A DNA stretch of 64,000 nucleotides, taken from Hydractinia symbiolongicarpus. Lineage: Eukaryota > Cnidaria > Hydrozoa > Anthoathecata > Hydractiniidae. A program made the position numbers and the translations under genes. Shown here piece by piece: positions 24,091-37,711 of this stretch; the stretch's first letter is position 1; every line of letters begins with the position of its first letter. The DNA lies in the NCBI RefSeq assembly GCF_029227915.1, contig NC_079888.1, positions 4,475,001 through 4,539,000 of the forward strand, in the 5' to 3' direction. Below the pieces are notes generated by a model. The model saw only the letters and a list, made by a program, of their open reading frames with translations, searched no databases and was not told the origin of the DNA.

Positions 24091-26547
24091 TACCCTATAA
24101 TAAGAGTATATAAATCAGGATTGGTTACAAGGTTAAAACAATAGAGTAGCTACAATGATAGAAAAATAAGAATAATTAGCAACCTGGTTAGTCCGACATT
24201 GTTTAATGTCGTTTGATGTCGTAAAGGATCTATATGTCGTTAGCGCATATTTGTGGATTTTCACACACCTTTCGTGCCTTGACGGATGAGTTCATTTCCG
24301 GAAATTTTTTTATTTTAGTTGTACAAGCCCTGAACTAGACTTCAATCGACTACGTAGAACTTTCAATGTTGTAAGCAGGAGCCAGAAAAAATAGCAGTGT
24401 TTTGACCATAATATTTGTAAAATACCAAAAAAAACGACAACGTTTGCACAAGGCTTAAGTGAAATTTACGCAAATTAAAACTATAGAACGCAGAGAAAAG
24501 GACAAACGTTTAAATGATTTTCCACTGCGGGTTGAATTTTCTTTCTGGGTTGCCCGTAATGGGCGAATTCTTTTGTGTTCGAGCAATGACTTGTATACAT
24601 TTTTTTCTTGTAAATAATTTGCTCTTGAAAATAACTTTCAAAAGACTTCCTTAATCTGTAAGTATGTTGATGGCAACTCTTCATTCTTTTACTGCATAAT
24701 GCACAAGATGTAGTCATCTCTGGCTTATCATAAAAACTGAAGTTATTATGGCTAGTTGTGCCAAAACAAAGTCTTTGTATTTCATTTTTAACAATTATAT
24801 ACCTAAACTTTCGACATTTTTCAGTAAACAAAACAAAATTTATTGTTCAAAATACAGCAATTAAATATTCAAACTTGCGCACTGTCCGTCACTACGCGGT
24901 AAAATAGTTACCAGATACTTGAGCTCCGGCTTTAAAATCACCTTAAGGAACACAAAGGGACAACATCACTCTGCAGGGTCCAGTAGTGCAATGTTGCAAT
25001 ATCCAGAATAAAACATCTGCTTCTGTCCTTAGACATTTTCTAAAAGCCAATAAAAATCCATAATATTCATTTTAAACAATAAAATTGTTCCATTTTACAT
25101 CAGTAAAAATACAGATTTTCAATAATCTAATTGTTACCTTATTTAAACATGTTGCCCACCAAAGGATTTTACCAACAGGAAATCGCTTTAAATCCACTAA
25201 CTTATTTATCAGCATAGTATTCCATGTTGTTAATCATCTGGTTTATGCAAGCGGAGAATACATTCTGATGGTCTTAGGCCTTTGATGTCGCGCCGATATG
25301 GATCGGTATTAATATTAGCTTGAAACGTAAACAAACCCCGAACACAAAGATTAAAAAGCATTTGTAATGATTTTATATTTAATTCCTGTGATACGTTACC
25401 TGATAAGCAATGTTAAGTTTTACTGATAAAGTACCTGGAATTAGCGTCAATATTTTGTCTGGAAGCTTTCTTAAAGCTAGAAGCTTCTTTAACATAGCTG
25501 GCTAACTAGCTACCTACATTGACTATAAAAGACGATATTCCGTTTTACCGAAACTACTAAATGCAGGAAGACAACTTTGTAGCACAAATACGTTCCCTAT
25601 AATTGTCAGTCTCGGTCCTGCAGCTGTTTTGTTACTCAGTTAACGTAAAATCGTCAAAAGACATATTTAGCTATCTATCCAAAAAAAATCTACTTTAATA
25701 TTGGCTGCGCGTAAACTTTTAACTGCACATTGAACGTTTTGCCTTTACATCGGGGAAATCGGTTATTACTTTATTAGTGTTGCAAAATTTGGGTTCACAA
25801 AGTTAAAATAAAAAGGGACGGTTTAGTAGTTGCCCGGAAAAATATATAGAACGGATGCAGGTACGAATTTGCATTTAACGGTTCCCTTTAAGCGAACATC
25901 AAACCTTTGTTTCAGATAAGAGATGTTTATTTTTAGAAATACATAAATTGAGAAAGTGTTATACCTCGAGCAGGAAAAAAGCAATTTTCCGTCGGAAATT
26001 TAAAACTTACAAAATTTACAAAAACACGAAGAATTATTTAATTCTAAATTCCTCTCAACATTATTTCTATCGGTGCCAAATTACTTTTTCCTTTAATCTA
26101 TGAAATGAGAAAGCTATTCTGAGAATGCAAACAATAATTATTGCCTTGGTGTTTTACTTTTTGAATTTCGTGTTAAAGACGCATAGAACGTGTGTTTTTA
26201 ACAAACGGTTAAGAGGTTTTTAGAGCTTAAAAATTTTGTGGAAGTTAAGAAAGGCTACACAATTAACGAAAAAACGTTCTTTAAAAATTTGTTTTGCAAT
26301 TACGTCCATTGAATAGAAAAGCTGATTGATAGTGGAAAGTTATTATTGCGGGTAAAATGCTTTTTGATGACGTCATCAATCAACGATTCCAAACGGAAAT
26401 ATTAGACCAGCTTTACTGATCTGATTAAACGCTTTGACGTCAGTCTAAAATACATTCACGTGCTGCTGTAAAGAAAAAGAACATGTCGACTATGTTTGTC
26501 ACAGACACGCGGAAACAGTTAGGCCAATAATAAACGCGATCGAAAAG
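24091..26547. other. Intergenic region, no recognised gene
   Basis: A 116-codon open frame on the minus strand (24481-24831) has several cysteines, but its length is within chance expectation for this AT content and it has no recognisable motif. Otherwise nothing is seen. Confidence 0.4.
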
Positions 26548-27090
26548 TCTGTGGAAAAATCCAATTAGGCAAAAGAACGATGGAAATATATAGCCTGTTT
26601 TATGAATTTTAATGAGGTCAGCAATGCACAGAGAAAAAATTATTTAAAAATCTTCTTTACCCGTTGTCTCTCATACGTACAGCTTGAAACACTGATGAAG
26701 AAAATGTGTGCGACCATATGCTTTTGACGAAAGGTTAAGGAAATGTATCGGTGTAAAGGATTTGTTGACGTCACCAAAGTTGCGCGAAAGAAGAGAAATT
26801 GTTTTAAAATTTTTTATACCTGTTTCCTCCATTATATAGAGCTTTAAATGCCGATTGGGGAAACGTATATCCCATACATTTCCCCGATCGGCATGTGCTT
26901 TTGACGAACGGTACAAAGACATACTGGTTTTGAAGACTTTTTTGACCTCTCTGTTCTGAAACGGGTGAGTTGACCCAGCATTGCCAAACGCGTGAGATGA
27001 CGTCAGTTATTTTCCTGGCGTTTCCAAAATATTAGACCTTTCACATAAAAGTTCACTACAACGGCCTCACTTAAAATATTTAAAATCTAG
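26548..27090 (+). repeat. Dispersed repeat family 1, copy 2
   Basis: Diverged counterpart of 16795-17325 with the same order of modules: 'aatccaattaggcaaaagaa', a duplicated TACC.GTT.CCTC module, 'cttttgacgaacggt', and a terminal 'gatgacgtcagttatttt'. It carries an additional palindrome at about 26849-26896 (ATGCCGAT.GGGGAAA / TTTCCCCGATCGGCAT). Confidence 0.65.
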
Positions 27091-27924
27091 CAAAAATAAA
27101 TACACTTCAAGTATCAAATATTATTAATTGGCATTTTCTACTTGAGCATAAACATGCAACTTGGAATTTTTTCATAAGCTCAGTAGCTAGATGTTTTTCA
27201 GTAGCTAGATCTATTTACGATATAAGATTTGCTTGCATCACCTTTTTAAATTAAACAATTATAGATGGAAGATAACATGACGCTATAAGATTTTGCTGAG
27301 ACACTGCTTTTTCTAAATAAGAGACAGAAGTGTGGTTAACCTTTAAATGTTATGACAGCACAGAATTTACTCTGTGCTTCCGTCCGGTTAAATAACAAGT
27401 CATGTAAACATATTCCACTAATAACATGTACAGAGGATTACTGCAACTAAGTTCGTGATCAGAACCAAAAGAATTTTTTAAGATATAAGGGATGCCTCCA
27501 TTAATTACAATTGTTTGGTGTTACTTGGAAACCAATTTGCAAAAGCTCGTAACAATGTTGTCATCAAAATATGACTTTGTGAAACCCAAATGAGCTCAAA
27601 ATTTAACACGCATGCATCTGAAAACTTGAAATCCAGGAAATGTTTATAGTTGCATGATCGCCAAACTTCTGAACAGAACAGATTAAACAAAAACATTTTT
27701 ATTTGATACATTTTATTTCTTTTTTAAAAGTTTGTAATCTACACGCAGCAAATGACTTCTTCATACATTAGATCCCGTGTATGATAAAAGAATCTCTTTC
27801 AATGTAATGGACAAATGCATTTTGCTGTAAACATATTATAATTTGCGAGGTGTTTGCATTTTATAAATTCTATATTTTGCAACAAATACACCCATGGCTT
27901 TTATTAAATAATTCCAAACTCTTA

Positions 27925-28268
27925 GTTTTACAATATGTTACGGAAGGGAACGGACAGAAAAAGAAAATCTAAACATTCGAGCTTTAAATGTTTACATCGA
28001 GTGAGTGGAAAATTGTCGTTTCTGTTCTGTTCCAGGAAAGTAGAAACGAGTTTAACTTTTTCCTTGCCTTTTGTGTGGCAAGGGCAGGTAGAATATTACT
28101 TAACCAATCAGATTATTTTAATTCGATAAAATTGCGCAAAATGTGTTTACTTTCTGTATTAAAATGTGCGCAATAATATAAAATGGAAATTACGAGAAGA
28201 ACATTTTCTGTTCTGTTCTGTTCTAGTTCGTTCGTTCTGCGGAAACCTTTCTTGAGGTGAGAAACAAC
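27925..28268 (-). mobile_element. Inverted-repeat (MITE-like) element, copy 1
   Basis: Its reverse complement resembles 40611-40878. Shared pieces, in this orientation, are GAACGGACAGAAAAAGAAAATCT near the left end, 'caatcagatt', 'tgtgtttactttct' and a right end 'ttctgcggaaacctttcttg'. Terminal inverted similarity is imperfect. It is non-coding; short open frames inside are incidental. Confidence 0.5.
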
Positions 28269-29511
28269 CTTACCTAAAGGCTGATCTGAACTTTTGAAAT
28301 AGTTTCCATACATAAAAAAAATTCCAATATGGGCATGCGCATTAAAAAAAGTTTACAACACTATCCGGAAATTTTTCATGGATTTGACGGAATTTCGAAA
28401 TGTAAAAACTTTCGACTTGGACATTAAATATGCGACAATACATCATCTGTGTAAGCATTGGGGAAAGTTGTGAAAAGCATTGCATTCAAGATGGCGGGTG
28501 ATATGAATTAAAATCTTTTTTCCCGGGAAAAATATGTCAATAAAATTTTTTTGTCAGATAACTATATTCACCAGCCTTAATGCTAATCATTCAATTTCAT
28601 AAGTTTGCAGCAAAGTCAGAATATTACTGAGCTTTAAACAAAACTACATGAATCTGCTTTTTTTGCTATTCAGCAAAGATTTGTTGTCGTTTTGGACAGG
28701 TGCAGCCTGTCATCTTTAATGACATTTTGTCCAAGTAAACTGCCATGACTCCAATTTAAAATAAGTAGAGGCCTCTTGGAAGTTTAATATTTCATAGTAT
28801 TAAATTATTAAAAATTTATTTGTGGTTTTATTCAACCCTCAGTTTTTAATGAGTTGATTTTGCAACTAGTTATCAGCATTACGTTCTCAACAACATCTTT
28901 CCATTTCAGTGTGGGACAAGACGGAAGACCTTAATTTGTGCTAGAACCATAGCTTTTATGGCTAAAAAACGTGATAATAAGGTTACCTACTCTATACAAA
29001 ACGTGCTGGTTATATACATGGCCATGTCTTATTTTCACTGAGCTCGGACACAAATGTTGCTGTGTATCTTATGAATATATTTATTAGCAAATATTTCTTT
29101 ATAGATACATTGTAATTGGGTTTTGCGAATATATTTGGATTCTCATTTTCAAGTACATTGGTAGTCGTCGTTTTTCTTTAATTTTCAAACGTTGCGATAT
29201 GACCAGTAGCCATTGTCACCTGAATTCTTTAGGTTGCCAAAGGACGTAACTTACGGTTTTTTCCAATTAACCTTTTTGGCACAGCTTTGTACATGTACCT
29301 TAGCACGAAGACATTTTTAACATCGGAAATACTTGTAATTTTCCAGGTGTGATTTGATTACCACCTGAAGAAAATGGATACGTCAGAAACTGATAGAAAA
29401 CAATGTGCTGCCGTTTCAAACAAATTTCTTCTTTGTAATTGACTGCTCATGGTACATTCACTAAACAAAATTTGAAAAATCTTATCTATTCGTTTCTTCT
29501 ACAGTCATAGG
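28269..29511. other. Intergenic region, no recognised gene
   Basis: No convincing exon or repeat recognised. Confidence 0.4.
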
Positions 29512-29839
29512 TTATTCTGCGTTTTCCTCGGCAGTAAAGGAACATACGCTAGTATTAGGCGAAAACACTTCTTGAACACTTTCGATCGAAGCAAGACGCA
29601 AATATGAACGGAAACTTTTACTGGAGTTATTTGGGGTTGTTGCTGTCCATGTATTGTACATATTATTAACTTTATCAATTTTGGCATCACTTTTGCCATT
29701 ACTTTTGTTATCTTGATATGTTCAAATTTCCCCTTTGAACAATTAGGAAGTGCACTACATAACAGCTTTACAGAGCCTGTACCCAATTTACATATGATAT
29801 GGCCAGTTTGTTGCTTTGCCACAGTTTCTGCCTGCGTAT
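29512..29839 (-). pseudogene. Coding-like 3' exon with a reading-frame break
   Basis: On the minus strand, 29721-29512 is open for 69 codons to TAA. Its composition is strongly protein-like and Ser/Asn/Thr-rich, containing NMYNTWTATTPNNSSKSF and ending CSFTAEENAE, like a cytoplasmic tail. Immediately upstream another frame (about 29839-29712) is also protein-like (KQQTGHIICKLGTGSVKLL), begins after a good TTTCTTTTAAATACGCAG-type acceptor, and would need a frameshift near 29710-29720 to join. This may be a real terminal exon with a sequence error, or a decaying gene. I recognise no family. Confidence 0.33.
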
Positions 29840-32725
29840 TTAAAAGAAACACAGTTATCTTACCGATGAACTCTGCTTTTAGTTTAATTAACTTTAAGCA
29901 TTACAATTTCCATTACATTGTTTTGTTTTTTTTGTTTTTTTTATTTCTTTCTTATTAATTTCAAGTTGATTTAACACAGTTTCAATTAATTTAATTGACT
30001 ATAGAAGTAATATTTTTTGACAGAAATAAACCTTTGTATCTACATTTTAACTAATGTTTTATTTCACACTCGCATCTACATCGCATTAAACTTTTAGAGC
30101 AAGTGCTCTGGCATGTTTTTATAGGTAACGCCATTAGCAGTCCAATCAAGGTTTTAAAGTAAAAAGCAAAATCATGTAAGTGAGCCTACATGTTTACCAG
30201 GTGAATGACTAACGTTCCCTTCCAGAAACAGCTTGTTTGAAATTTTTTTTGCTTCAAACAGCAGCTTTTTTAACAAGCTAAGCCAAATATGAAGCGTGCA
30301 TCTGCATGAACAGGCAGTCAAAAAAGGATTCAAAATATACAAAATTATGTTTATTTGCATTTTTCTTTCTACGCCTTGCTCGGGAGTTTCTCTTATCTTA
30401 GTTTACAACAATAAAATCATGTTTCTAAAATTTTCCACTGATGCCGATATAATTTATGTAAATTCCATTTAATCAAAAATTAGGTAACTAAAATGTGACA
30501 AAAGAATCGATATTTTTAAACAACTCTTTCATGAACTTTGGAGGACAGGGTTATTTATTTAAGGTCAATATTTTCCAGCGCGTTATCATTACCAATTAAT
30601 TACAGGACCTTATTAAGGAAATATTAAACGGTTTGTTAGAAATAACTGGGGATTGCGCGAGCAATTTTTGAAACCGCATAATCATATACATTGGTTTAAA
30701 TTATTAAAATTTTTTTGATAGGAGTACCGGTACGTCACGTACGAATTTGCGTATGTTCCTTGTTAAATTGCGTCCTAACTGTTTCAGCAAGTTCACTTTT
30801 GGTGAAACTAGGAAACGACCGACTAGTAAAGATGTTGCTTATAGGAACACTCAACAAAAAACATGATTTTGAGACAACAAGAGATTTACATGAATAAATA
30901 TTTATCAAAAAAGGTAAAATAATGCCTTTTTTGACTTTTCTGTATCCTCTAACATAATATCTGTTCCGTTTAAATTTTCATTTTTTTCTAAGTAATCTTC
31001 CTTTTTTCAGTATAAAAAACTTGATATTGGTCTGATTTCTTTTTATCGGATAATAATACCTGAACGCCTTAGATTGATAAAAGACATGTATGGAAACTAT
31101 TCCTTATTTAAAACTTTTAAATTTTCAGAAGGCGACTTGGAAGTTCTTAAAAAGTGTTTTCTTTTGTTAAAAACGTGTTAGAAAAATAACAGCTAAAATA
31201 AATAAACACAAACAATAAATTGTGGCTTTTCAAATAGACTCACGTATCTGAAAAAGCCACAAACCCACCTTTCTCGGATTTGTACGGTTTTGCCCTCACA
31301 TCCTTCTCAAGCCTAGGTGCTTAATGGGTTTTCCCTAAGTTAGCCTATTAAGGAAGATAAGATAACTTTTAATCTGATAAAGCTGTGACGATTAAACTTT
31401 CAACATCCATATTTGTTTATGTGTTGAAGGCAGTTTGTATTCTCTGCTCAACGAAGTTCTCCGTCAGGACTCACGATGTCCCTGAAACTCGTGGAAAAAA
31501 TAACCATGCTGATTTCGGCAAAAAATGCGCATTATAAGAGTTTAGACGCAACCAAGTAACCTAAGGACCCACGTCCTAGCTAAAGCTCTCACAAAACACA
31601 TTTCATAAATTTTAATTGTTTGAATGTAATTATTCTAATTATTTTTTTTTATCCACAATTTAATTTTCGAACGTAAAAAGGCACAAAAAACTCGCCATTA
31701 CTTTCTAAATCTATTTACGAAAAAAATTCATATGCTTGAGGCTGTGTTACCTTTGCGGAAGGTCTTTGAGGAAGATACGTGGCAACAATACCTAAATCGC
31801 TTTTTCTGTTAAGCAACATTGTTTACCACACAACGAAGAAAAAACTTATTTATGTTAGACGCGTTTGCCATTCACAAAGCTACATTCTCTGTCTCGACAA
31901 TTTCCACCTAGCTAAAAATACCAGCAAAAGAATCCAAACATGTGTATTTCTTTGATGCAGAATTCCCTCTATTTGCACCCTTTGTGCCAATACACCTTTG
32001 CAAAATTTCATAAATTATAATAATTATGACGTCATCTATAATTTTATAATGGTACTGTGCTCTTCAAATAAGGATTTTTCAGATAGAATATTATATTATG
32101 AATGAAGTTTTTAGAGCAATATAATATTCTGGTTGGATTTTATTTAGGCTTAAACAAAACAATTATTTTGAAAACGGGGCTATTCTTAGGAAGCTCGGCT
32201 ATATGAATGGTTTGACCGTAACTTTCGGCTCGCAGTTGAGGCATTTAAGGAATAGAAATATTAACGAAATTAGTTAATTTGTTCTACCTTTTGCTAAGGA
32301 GCTTAGGGATAAAAATCATTGTTAGTATCGAGCTCTTTAATTGAGTTTGGTATAATCAGGAAATTCGGGAAAGGTCCAATGTATTAAATCTTATAGTCAT
32401 AAGGTTTTCTTTCTTTTCCTACATCTGTAATTTCCAATATATTCTCTTAGACGTAGACCCAAATATTACCTAACCTCCCACAGAAGCAAGTTAAAAAAAT
32501 AACTATCGCCCTGGCGTTTCAGATCCAAACATATTGTGAAGAAATACGCTCCATGGACAACATTTCTAATTTCCACTATTAACAGAAAATTTGATCATAT
32601 CGTAAAGTCTTTCTAGAGTTCACCGTGTTATGACTGGTATTTTTTGCCAGCTCGTAAGACTAGCCAAATTAATTTCTCGTTCATAAATTGCCTATTGCGG
32701 AGCTTTACTGGTTTATTTATTTAAG
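29840..32725. other. Intergenic region, no recognised gene
   Basis: AT-rich DNA with short open frames on both strands (for example 30172-30360 minus and 30715-30897 plus). None has splice-consistent partners. Confidence 0.4.
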
Positions 32726-32965
32726 CGGAGATGGTGAAGTGGTAGCGCATTCTACTTGTAAACATAGGGTTTCAGGTTCGGCGCAATTTAAATGCAGTGT
32801 TCTCAGCCCAATCTACTGACCGCCAACGGACTTATGTGGCAGGCGAGCAAGTTGGAGCAATGCTATACGTATCTCTGGCGGTAATGTAACATAGTTCGGT
32901 CGGAGGGGAGGAAGAGCCAACCGTTAGGATGGAATCTCCAAGGACGTTAAAACTTCCCATTACTA
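32726..32965 (+). repeat. tRNA-derived SINE, family A, copy 1
   Basis: The 5' part is tRNA-like: GCGGAGATGGTGAAGTGGTAGCGC matches an A box and 'ggtttcaggttcggcgc' a B box. The unrelated body runs through 'gagcaatgctatacg', 'ggcggtaatgtaacatag' and 'aggatggaat'. The same order occurs on the minus strand at 43565-43820. Internal RNA polymerase III promoter boxes and dispersed copies indicate a SINE rather than a functional tRNA. Confidence 0.8.
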
Positions 32966-34237
32966 TTCATAAAATGAGTAGGGAGAATCAAAAACATTAT
33001 ACATTATACATGTTCATTATTATAGCTGTAAAAAAAGCTGACTCACAATGCACATTGTGTACTGTAAGAAATATTTTATGTCGTCAAACAATGCTCACGA
33101 AAGATAGTAAAAACTAACAAAGAAATATCTAATTATCGAGGTTCAAATCATCATGTCATAGTTTTTTCCTCCTAGCGTAGGTATGACAAAAGGGAGTAAT
33201 GACCAAAGTACCCTTAATCAATTTCAAGAAACCAGAACAGCCTAATAGCCTACGTATACCATTGTTGTAAAAATGATAATAAGCATTTGTTGTTTCAACA
33301 ATAGAAACAGGATAAACTGGTTCCTCATTCTTAAAAAACGTCAATGGTTGATTAGAACGTCAAAGAAGCACGTCATCTGAGGAATTTCATTTCATCAGTA
33401 AATCTTTGAATGATTTGACAGCACGTATTTTTAAAATGTGTACACCGTCTCACTAATTAATTAAAAATCCTGTCAAAAGTCACGCAATGATTTTTTACTA
33501 ATTGATTGTTATGAAGATCAATGGTACTAAGGTCATGTACCGAAACCTTAAGAAATTTAAACCAATTAGGCATGTCGCCATGAGCTACAAATATTTTCTG
33601 TTGCTTGAAAGTGTACGTGTTCAGCTATTTTCGTAGAAAGGAAACAAATCTCTGTAACTAGTTCCCAAATTTTGAAAGCGTGTGCCAAAAGAATAAATCA
33701 TCGCGAAATTTCGTTTCTGGGTGTATAACGTCAGCATTCAGGACAAAGTTACGATTCTAATACTCATTGCAAAACACGTGACTGCTAATAGGCATTTCAG
33801 TTTTGTATATAACGAGCTGTTTTTGCTCAATATTATTAAATTTGTTAAACTTCAAAAGAATAACATTGAAATATATATTTGCTCCATTAAGGAATATCTC
33901 TGGTATACCTTTTCATTTTGGTACATTCTGATGTTCATTGCAAGAATTTGCACTCCATTGGTACGTATAGTATTTTTAGCATAATAAAAAATGTCCTACT
34001 GAGGTAGATACCTATAACTTAGGGGAATTTTTCTGGAAAACTTACTTTTTTCCCCGCAGTCTACAATACGTTCGCTGCTCAGTATGACTTTTTTACGCAA
34101 TAGTCGGATGATTGCATCGGGAAAGTTTTAAAACGCTTGGTCTTATTTTAACCATTTTATTTCCTAAACATTTTGCCAGCTGTCTTAGCGAAAAAATGCT
34201 TATTTTCACAACATTATGTTGTTCTGTATTATAGAAA
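32966..34237. other. Region upstream of MCAT, no other gene recognised
   Basis: Non-coding as far as I can see. A polypyrimidine-poor TTCTGTATTATAG immediately before the MCAT start could be the acceptor of a 5' UTR intron. Confidence 0.4.
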
Positions 34238-37200
34238 ATGAAATCATTATTTGAACTGGTCAACAAAACTAAATGTCTGTTTACCGCTTCTGGTCTTCTT
34301 AATTACGCTTCAGTAGTTAGAAGCCGGCCATCGTCAGCATACCATGGCGAAAAGACAGCTATTCTCTGTCCTGGTCAAGGCGCACAATACGTTGGTATGC
34401 TACAAAATCTAGAGCCACACATTGAAGAGCCTTTGCGTAGAATTACTTCAGAAATATTGGGTTATGATTTAACTAAGATTTGTTGGAACGGACCAAAGGA
34501 GGTTTTGGACAGGTAATCCTATTTATACAACAAGTACTTGTAAATAAACTTATACTAATTGTGTAAGTAAGGATAAGTAGCCTTCAAGACGTTTCACACT
34601 TCAAAATTTATATATGGTTTGTATATTTACATTTTGATATTTAATTTACATCTCATCTTTCATCTCTTATATCCTGAAAAATTTAAATTATTTCTTCTTA
34701 AAATTCTTTTTATTACGCATTTAACTCTCCATGGTATGGACTAATTCATACTTTCCAGTCCACCCTAAATGATTTCAGAGCTAAAAATTTGTTACTTTTT
34801 AGTTTGTTATTCTCAGTCAAATGCTTTTTATTGATGAATGAAGTCCAAATTGTGACTATGCTTTTAGGTAGATTTCACAGCTTTTTTTAATAATCAGATT
34901 TACTGCTTTAACCAACTCTCTATTGAGTAGATCCCGCCGCGGTTAGGGCTGACGGGCGGGGCGAATTTCCAAGGCTATAAATTCCTTTGCATCGTAAGTA
35001 AAAGTATCCGTATTAACCGTAATCAATCTTCCGGCCCTTAGGTCTCTACCGCCTTTTTACCGAAAAATTCATGTCAGCTGAATACCTTCTGTCGTAGTGA
35101 TTCTTACGAACACACCGGTACATTTTAGGCATTTTTATTGCTGTTTGAAAACATTGACTTCTTTAAACCTGATTTTTTAACAGTAAAATAAGATTTTCAC
35201 GCAATAGTAGCAGTCATTTTGACCAGGTTCATTTATTTCTAACTAATGGCTATCTAGCATGGGTTCTCTATCTAGAAAATCAACGCCACAATTCTTTTAA
35301 TTAGTAAAGGTCGTAACTTGCAGTATTTTTATTTGTTTATGCCTGTTAACACAGTTTTGCACATTAACCTAAGCATTTCCACATTGTTGACACCAGATAC
35401 CGTCCTTGCCACAATGCCAAACGCAGTCATCTTCAGCATTAGTACTTCTTGTAACTGTTAACAACCAACGAGTACAATCAAATGTTAAGAAAGCTTAAAG
35501 GGAACAGGTCCAGTTGAAAACAAATATCTAATATAGAAAAGAGGTACTTTCCAACTTGTAGTATTCAGCGACATTTTCAATTTTTTTAGTTTGTATTGTC
35601 ACAAATAAAAATCAAATATATAGAACATACAAGAAATTGTTTTAATAAAAAATGGTTTAATAATTAAGAAGCACTTGTGATACATTGATGTCAATGATTA
35701 TTCGCAATGATTAATCAATATGTTTCTAAAATTCACATGCAACTGTCGAAATAACAAAGAAGATCATACCACCGTAAAGGTCACAACATGATTAAGGTTG
35801 CATATAGACTTTCGAGAGATTGAGACAACCTTTTAAAAAACTTCAATCTATGTCAGCAAATTTGACATGTCGATATAGAGGTCCCATTTGACAATTTAGA
35901 ACTTTATATACCCAACCCGCTGTTATGGTGGCGTCGATTCTGGGATACTACAAGTTGAAAGGAAGGTTGCTAGACGAGCACAATGTGGACCACTTTGATG
36001 TAAGTTACAAATTCTTTGATAAATAGCTTACAAAAACACTTTTTATTTTCCTCCACTAACAATTGAATATCAGCGCAGTTTAATCTCATTTTCAGATTAT
36101 TAAACCTAATCTGTTTTGTATCTTAGGCTGGATTTGTCATTGGAAATAGTGTTGGTGAAGTTGCTGCGTTGTGTATTGCAGACTGGATCACTTTTGAAGA
36201 GGGTAAATATGTTTTTATGTTATAAATTTGTAACTCTTCCTCAATCACTTCAGTGTTAGGCCTGTAAAATAGATACTAATAATTTTTAGTATCTGCGTCT
36301 GCCTCTGAAAGTAACAGACAAAAAGTCATGTTTGGTAACTTTTGCCAGCACACTAAAATTTTGAATATAATCATATAGCCTAAGATTTAGTTCTAAGCAT
36401 TTCCTGTGAATATCCACTGTATAAATTGGTTCTTAACATCCGTTCTCAACATTCGTTAAGGGTGTGTGATCATTTTAAACACTCTCACGTACTCTGCGTG
36501 AGTGAATGACACAGAAAGTTACATAAATAATGCAGCATAAGGATGGTGTTTAATATCTTTAGCTTTGCATGTTATAAAAGCACGAGCAAAGTCAATGGAT
36601 AGAGCTGTAAGCATGGCATCAACTGGAATGGTTGCTGTTCATGGGCTCGAATTTGATGACGTAAAGCAAATGTGCGAAGATTTAACAGAAAGTGTTGACA
36701 ATCCAAATAAACATATTTCCATGGCTGTCGAGCGCTTCCACAAAAGTATAGCGTTAGGTGGATCCAAAGATTTAGTACAAAGAGTTTTGGATCGAGAGCA
36801 CTTTCTTGTAAGTACAGTATTCTTAGATTGCTTTTCCTCTTTAACAAATTGTTGATATTTTTTAAAAGGCTTTTGTTTTTATGACGAATAATTTTTAAAT
36901 CGTTTGGTATTTTCTTTTGGGCTAAACACATTTTTGGTGGGCTTTTTAGCTTAAAAATCCAGCAAAAGTGAAAATTTCTGAAATGTCAATGAGTGCTGCA
37001 TTTCACACGCCTTACATGAATCCAGCCATAGAAGAGTTTCACGATGCCCTTTGCAGCGTCAACATTACTCCAAATGATGCTACATTGTATTCAAATGTTA
37101 CCGGGGAGAAGTATACTAACAAAGATAATATTGCGGAATTAATGGCACGCCAGATTGCGGAACCTGTGCTTTGGAATACGATATTGAATAAACTGCGAGG

Positions 37201-37321
37201 GAAGTACATATCTGGTGCTGTGGAAAACATATTCGAAGTAGGTGCTGGTCAACAATTGAAAAGAATGTATGGGAAGCTTGATCGTGATTTATTTGGAAAT
37301 GTACAAACCGTTGGCATGTAA
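34238..37321 (+). CDS. MCAT: Malonyl-CoA:acyl-carrier-protein transacylase, mitochondrial (355 aa, five exons)
   Basis: Exons are 34238-34512, 35900-35999, 36127-36202, 36563-36807 and 36950-37321; all phases agree and the total is 1068 nt. The enzyme moves malonyl from CoA to the mitochondrial acyl carrier protein for type II fatty-acid synthesis, which feeds lipoate production. The N-terminal 35 or so residues are basic and Ser-rich, consistent with a mitochondrial targeting peptide. GQGAQ is at 46-50 and the nucleophile motif GNSVGE has its Ser at 133. Arg158 (KARAKSM) is placed to bind the malonyl carboxylate, AFHT has the catalytic His at 251, and EVGAGQQL closes the domain. Length is close to animal MCATs. 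The residue before the catalytic Ser is Asn, where bacteria have His. An in-frame TAG lies just upstream of the ATG, fixing the start unless a 5' exon joins at the preceding AG. Nothing is missing. Confidence 0.95.
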
Positions 37322-37705
37322 CCTTCCATACTTTTTCACAGCTTTTAGAAAATGCAGTGGATCCTTCATAAAGTCTTTTGTGGTTTTTCTGTTACTTTCA
37401 GGAAGTTACTTTTAAGCTAAAATAACTAAGAAATCTTTTAGGTCTAATTTGATCCTAACGTTTTCTTTACCTAGACTACACATTAAGGAAGTGAAACTAA
37501 ATTAACTTGATATGTGAAGCATCTTTATATCAATTAATTCACTGCAGTCGTTAATATACCCTTACTAATAATTGAAACTTTATATACTCAAGATTGACCT
37601 CAATATATGAAAATTGTTTTTTGTTTGATGATAAATTATACTTTACAAGTGTTATATTTTATATATAATATAATTTTTATTTTTACTTACGAGTTTGGTT
37701 TATAA

Positions 37706-37711
37706 AATAAA
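37706..37711 (+). terminator. Candidate polyadenylation signal for MCAT
   Basis: AATAAA about 385 bp after the MCAT stop, followed by a T-rich stretch. It is a candidate only. Confidence 0.4.

Noticed and set aside
24481-24831. 116-codon minus-strand frame with several cysteines
   Set aside because: A few frames over 100 codons are expected by chance at this base composition. There is no signal peptide, domain or splice partner.
36572-36931. 119-codon minus-strand frame over MCAT exon 4
   Set aside because: Antisense shadow of a well-supported exon.
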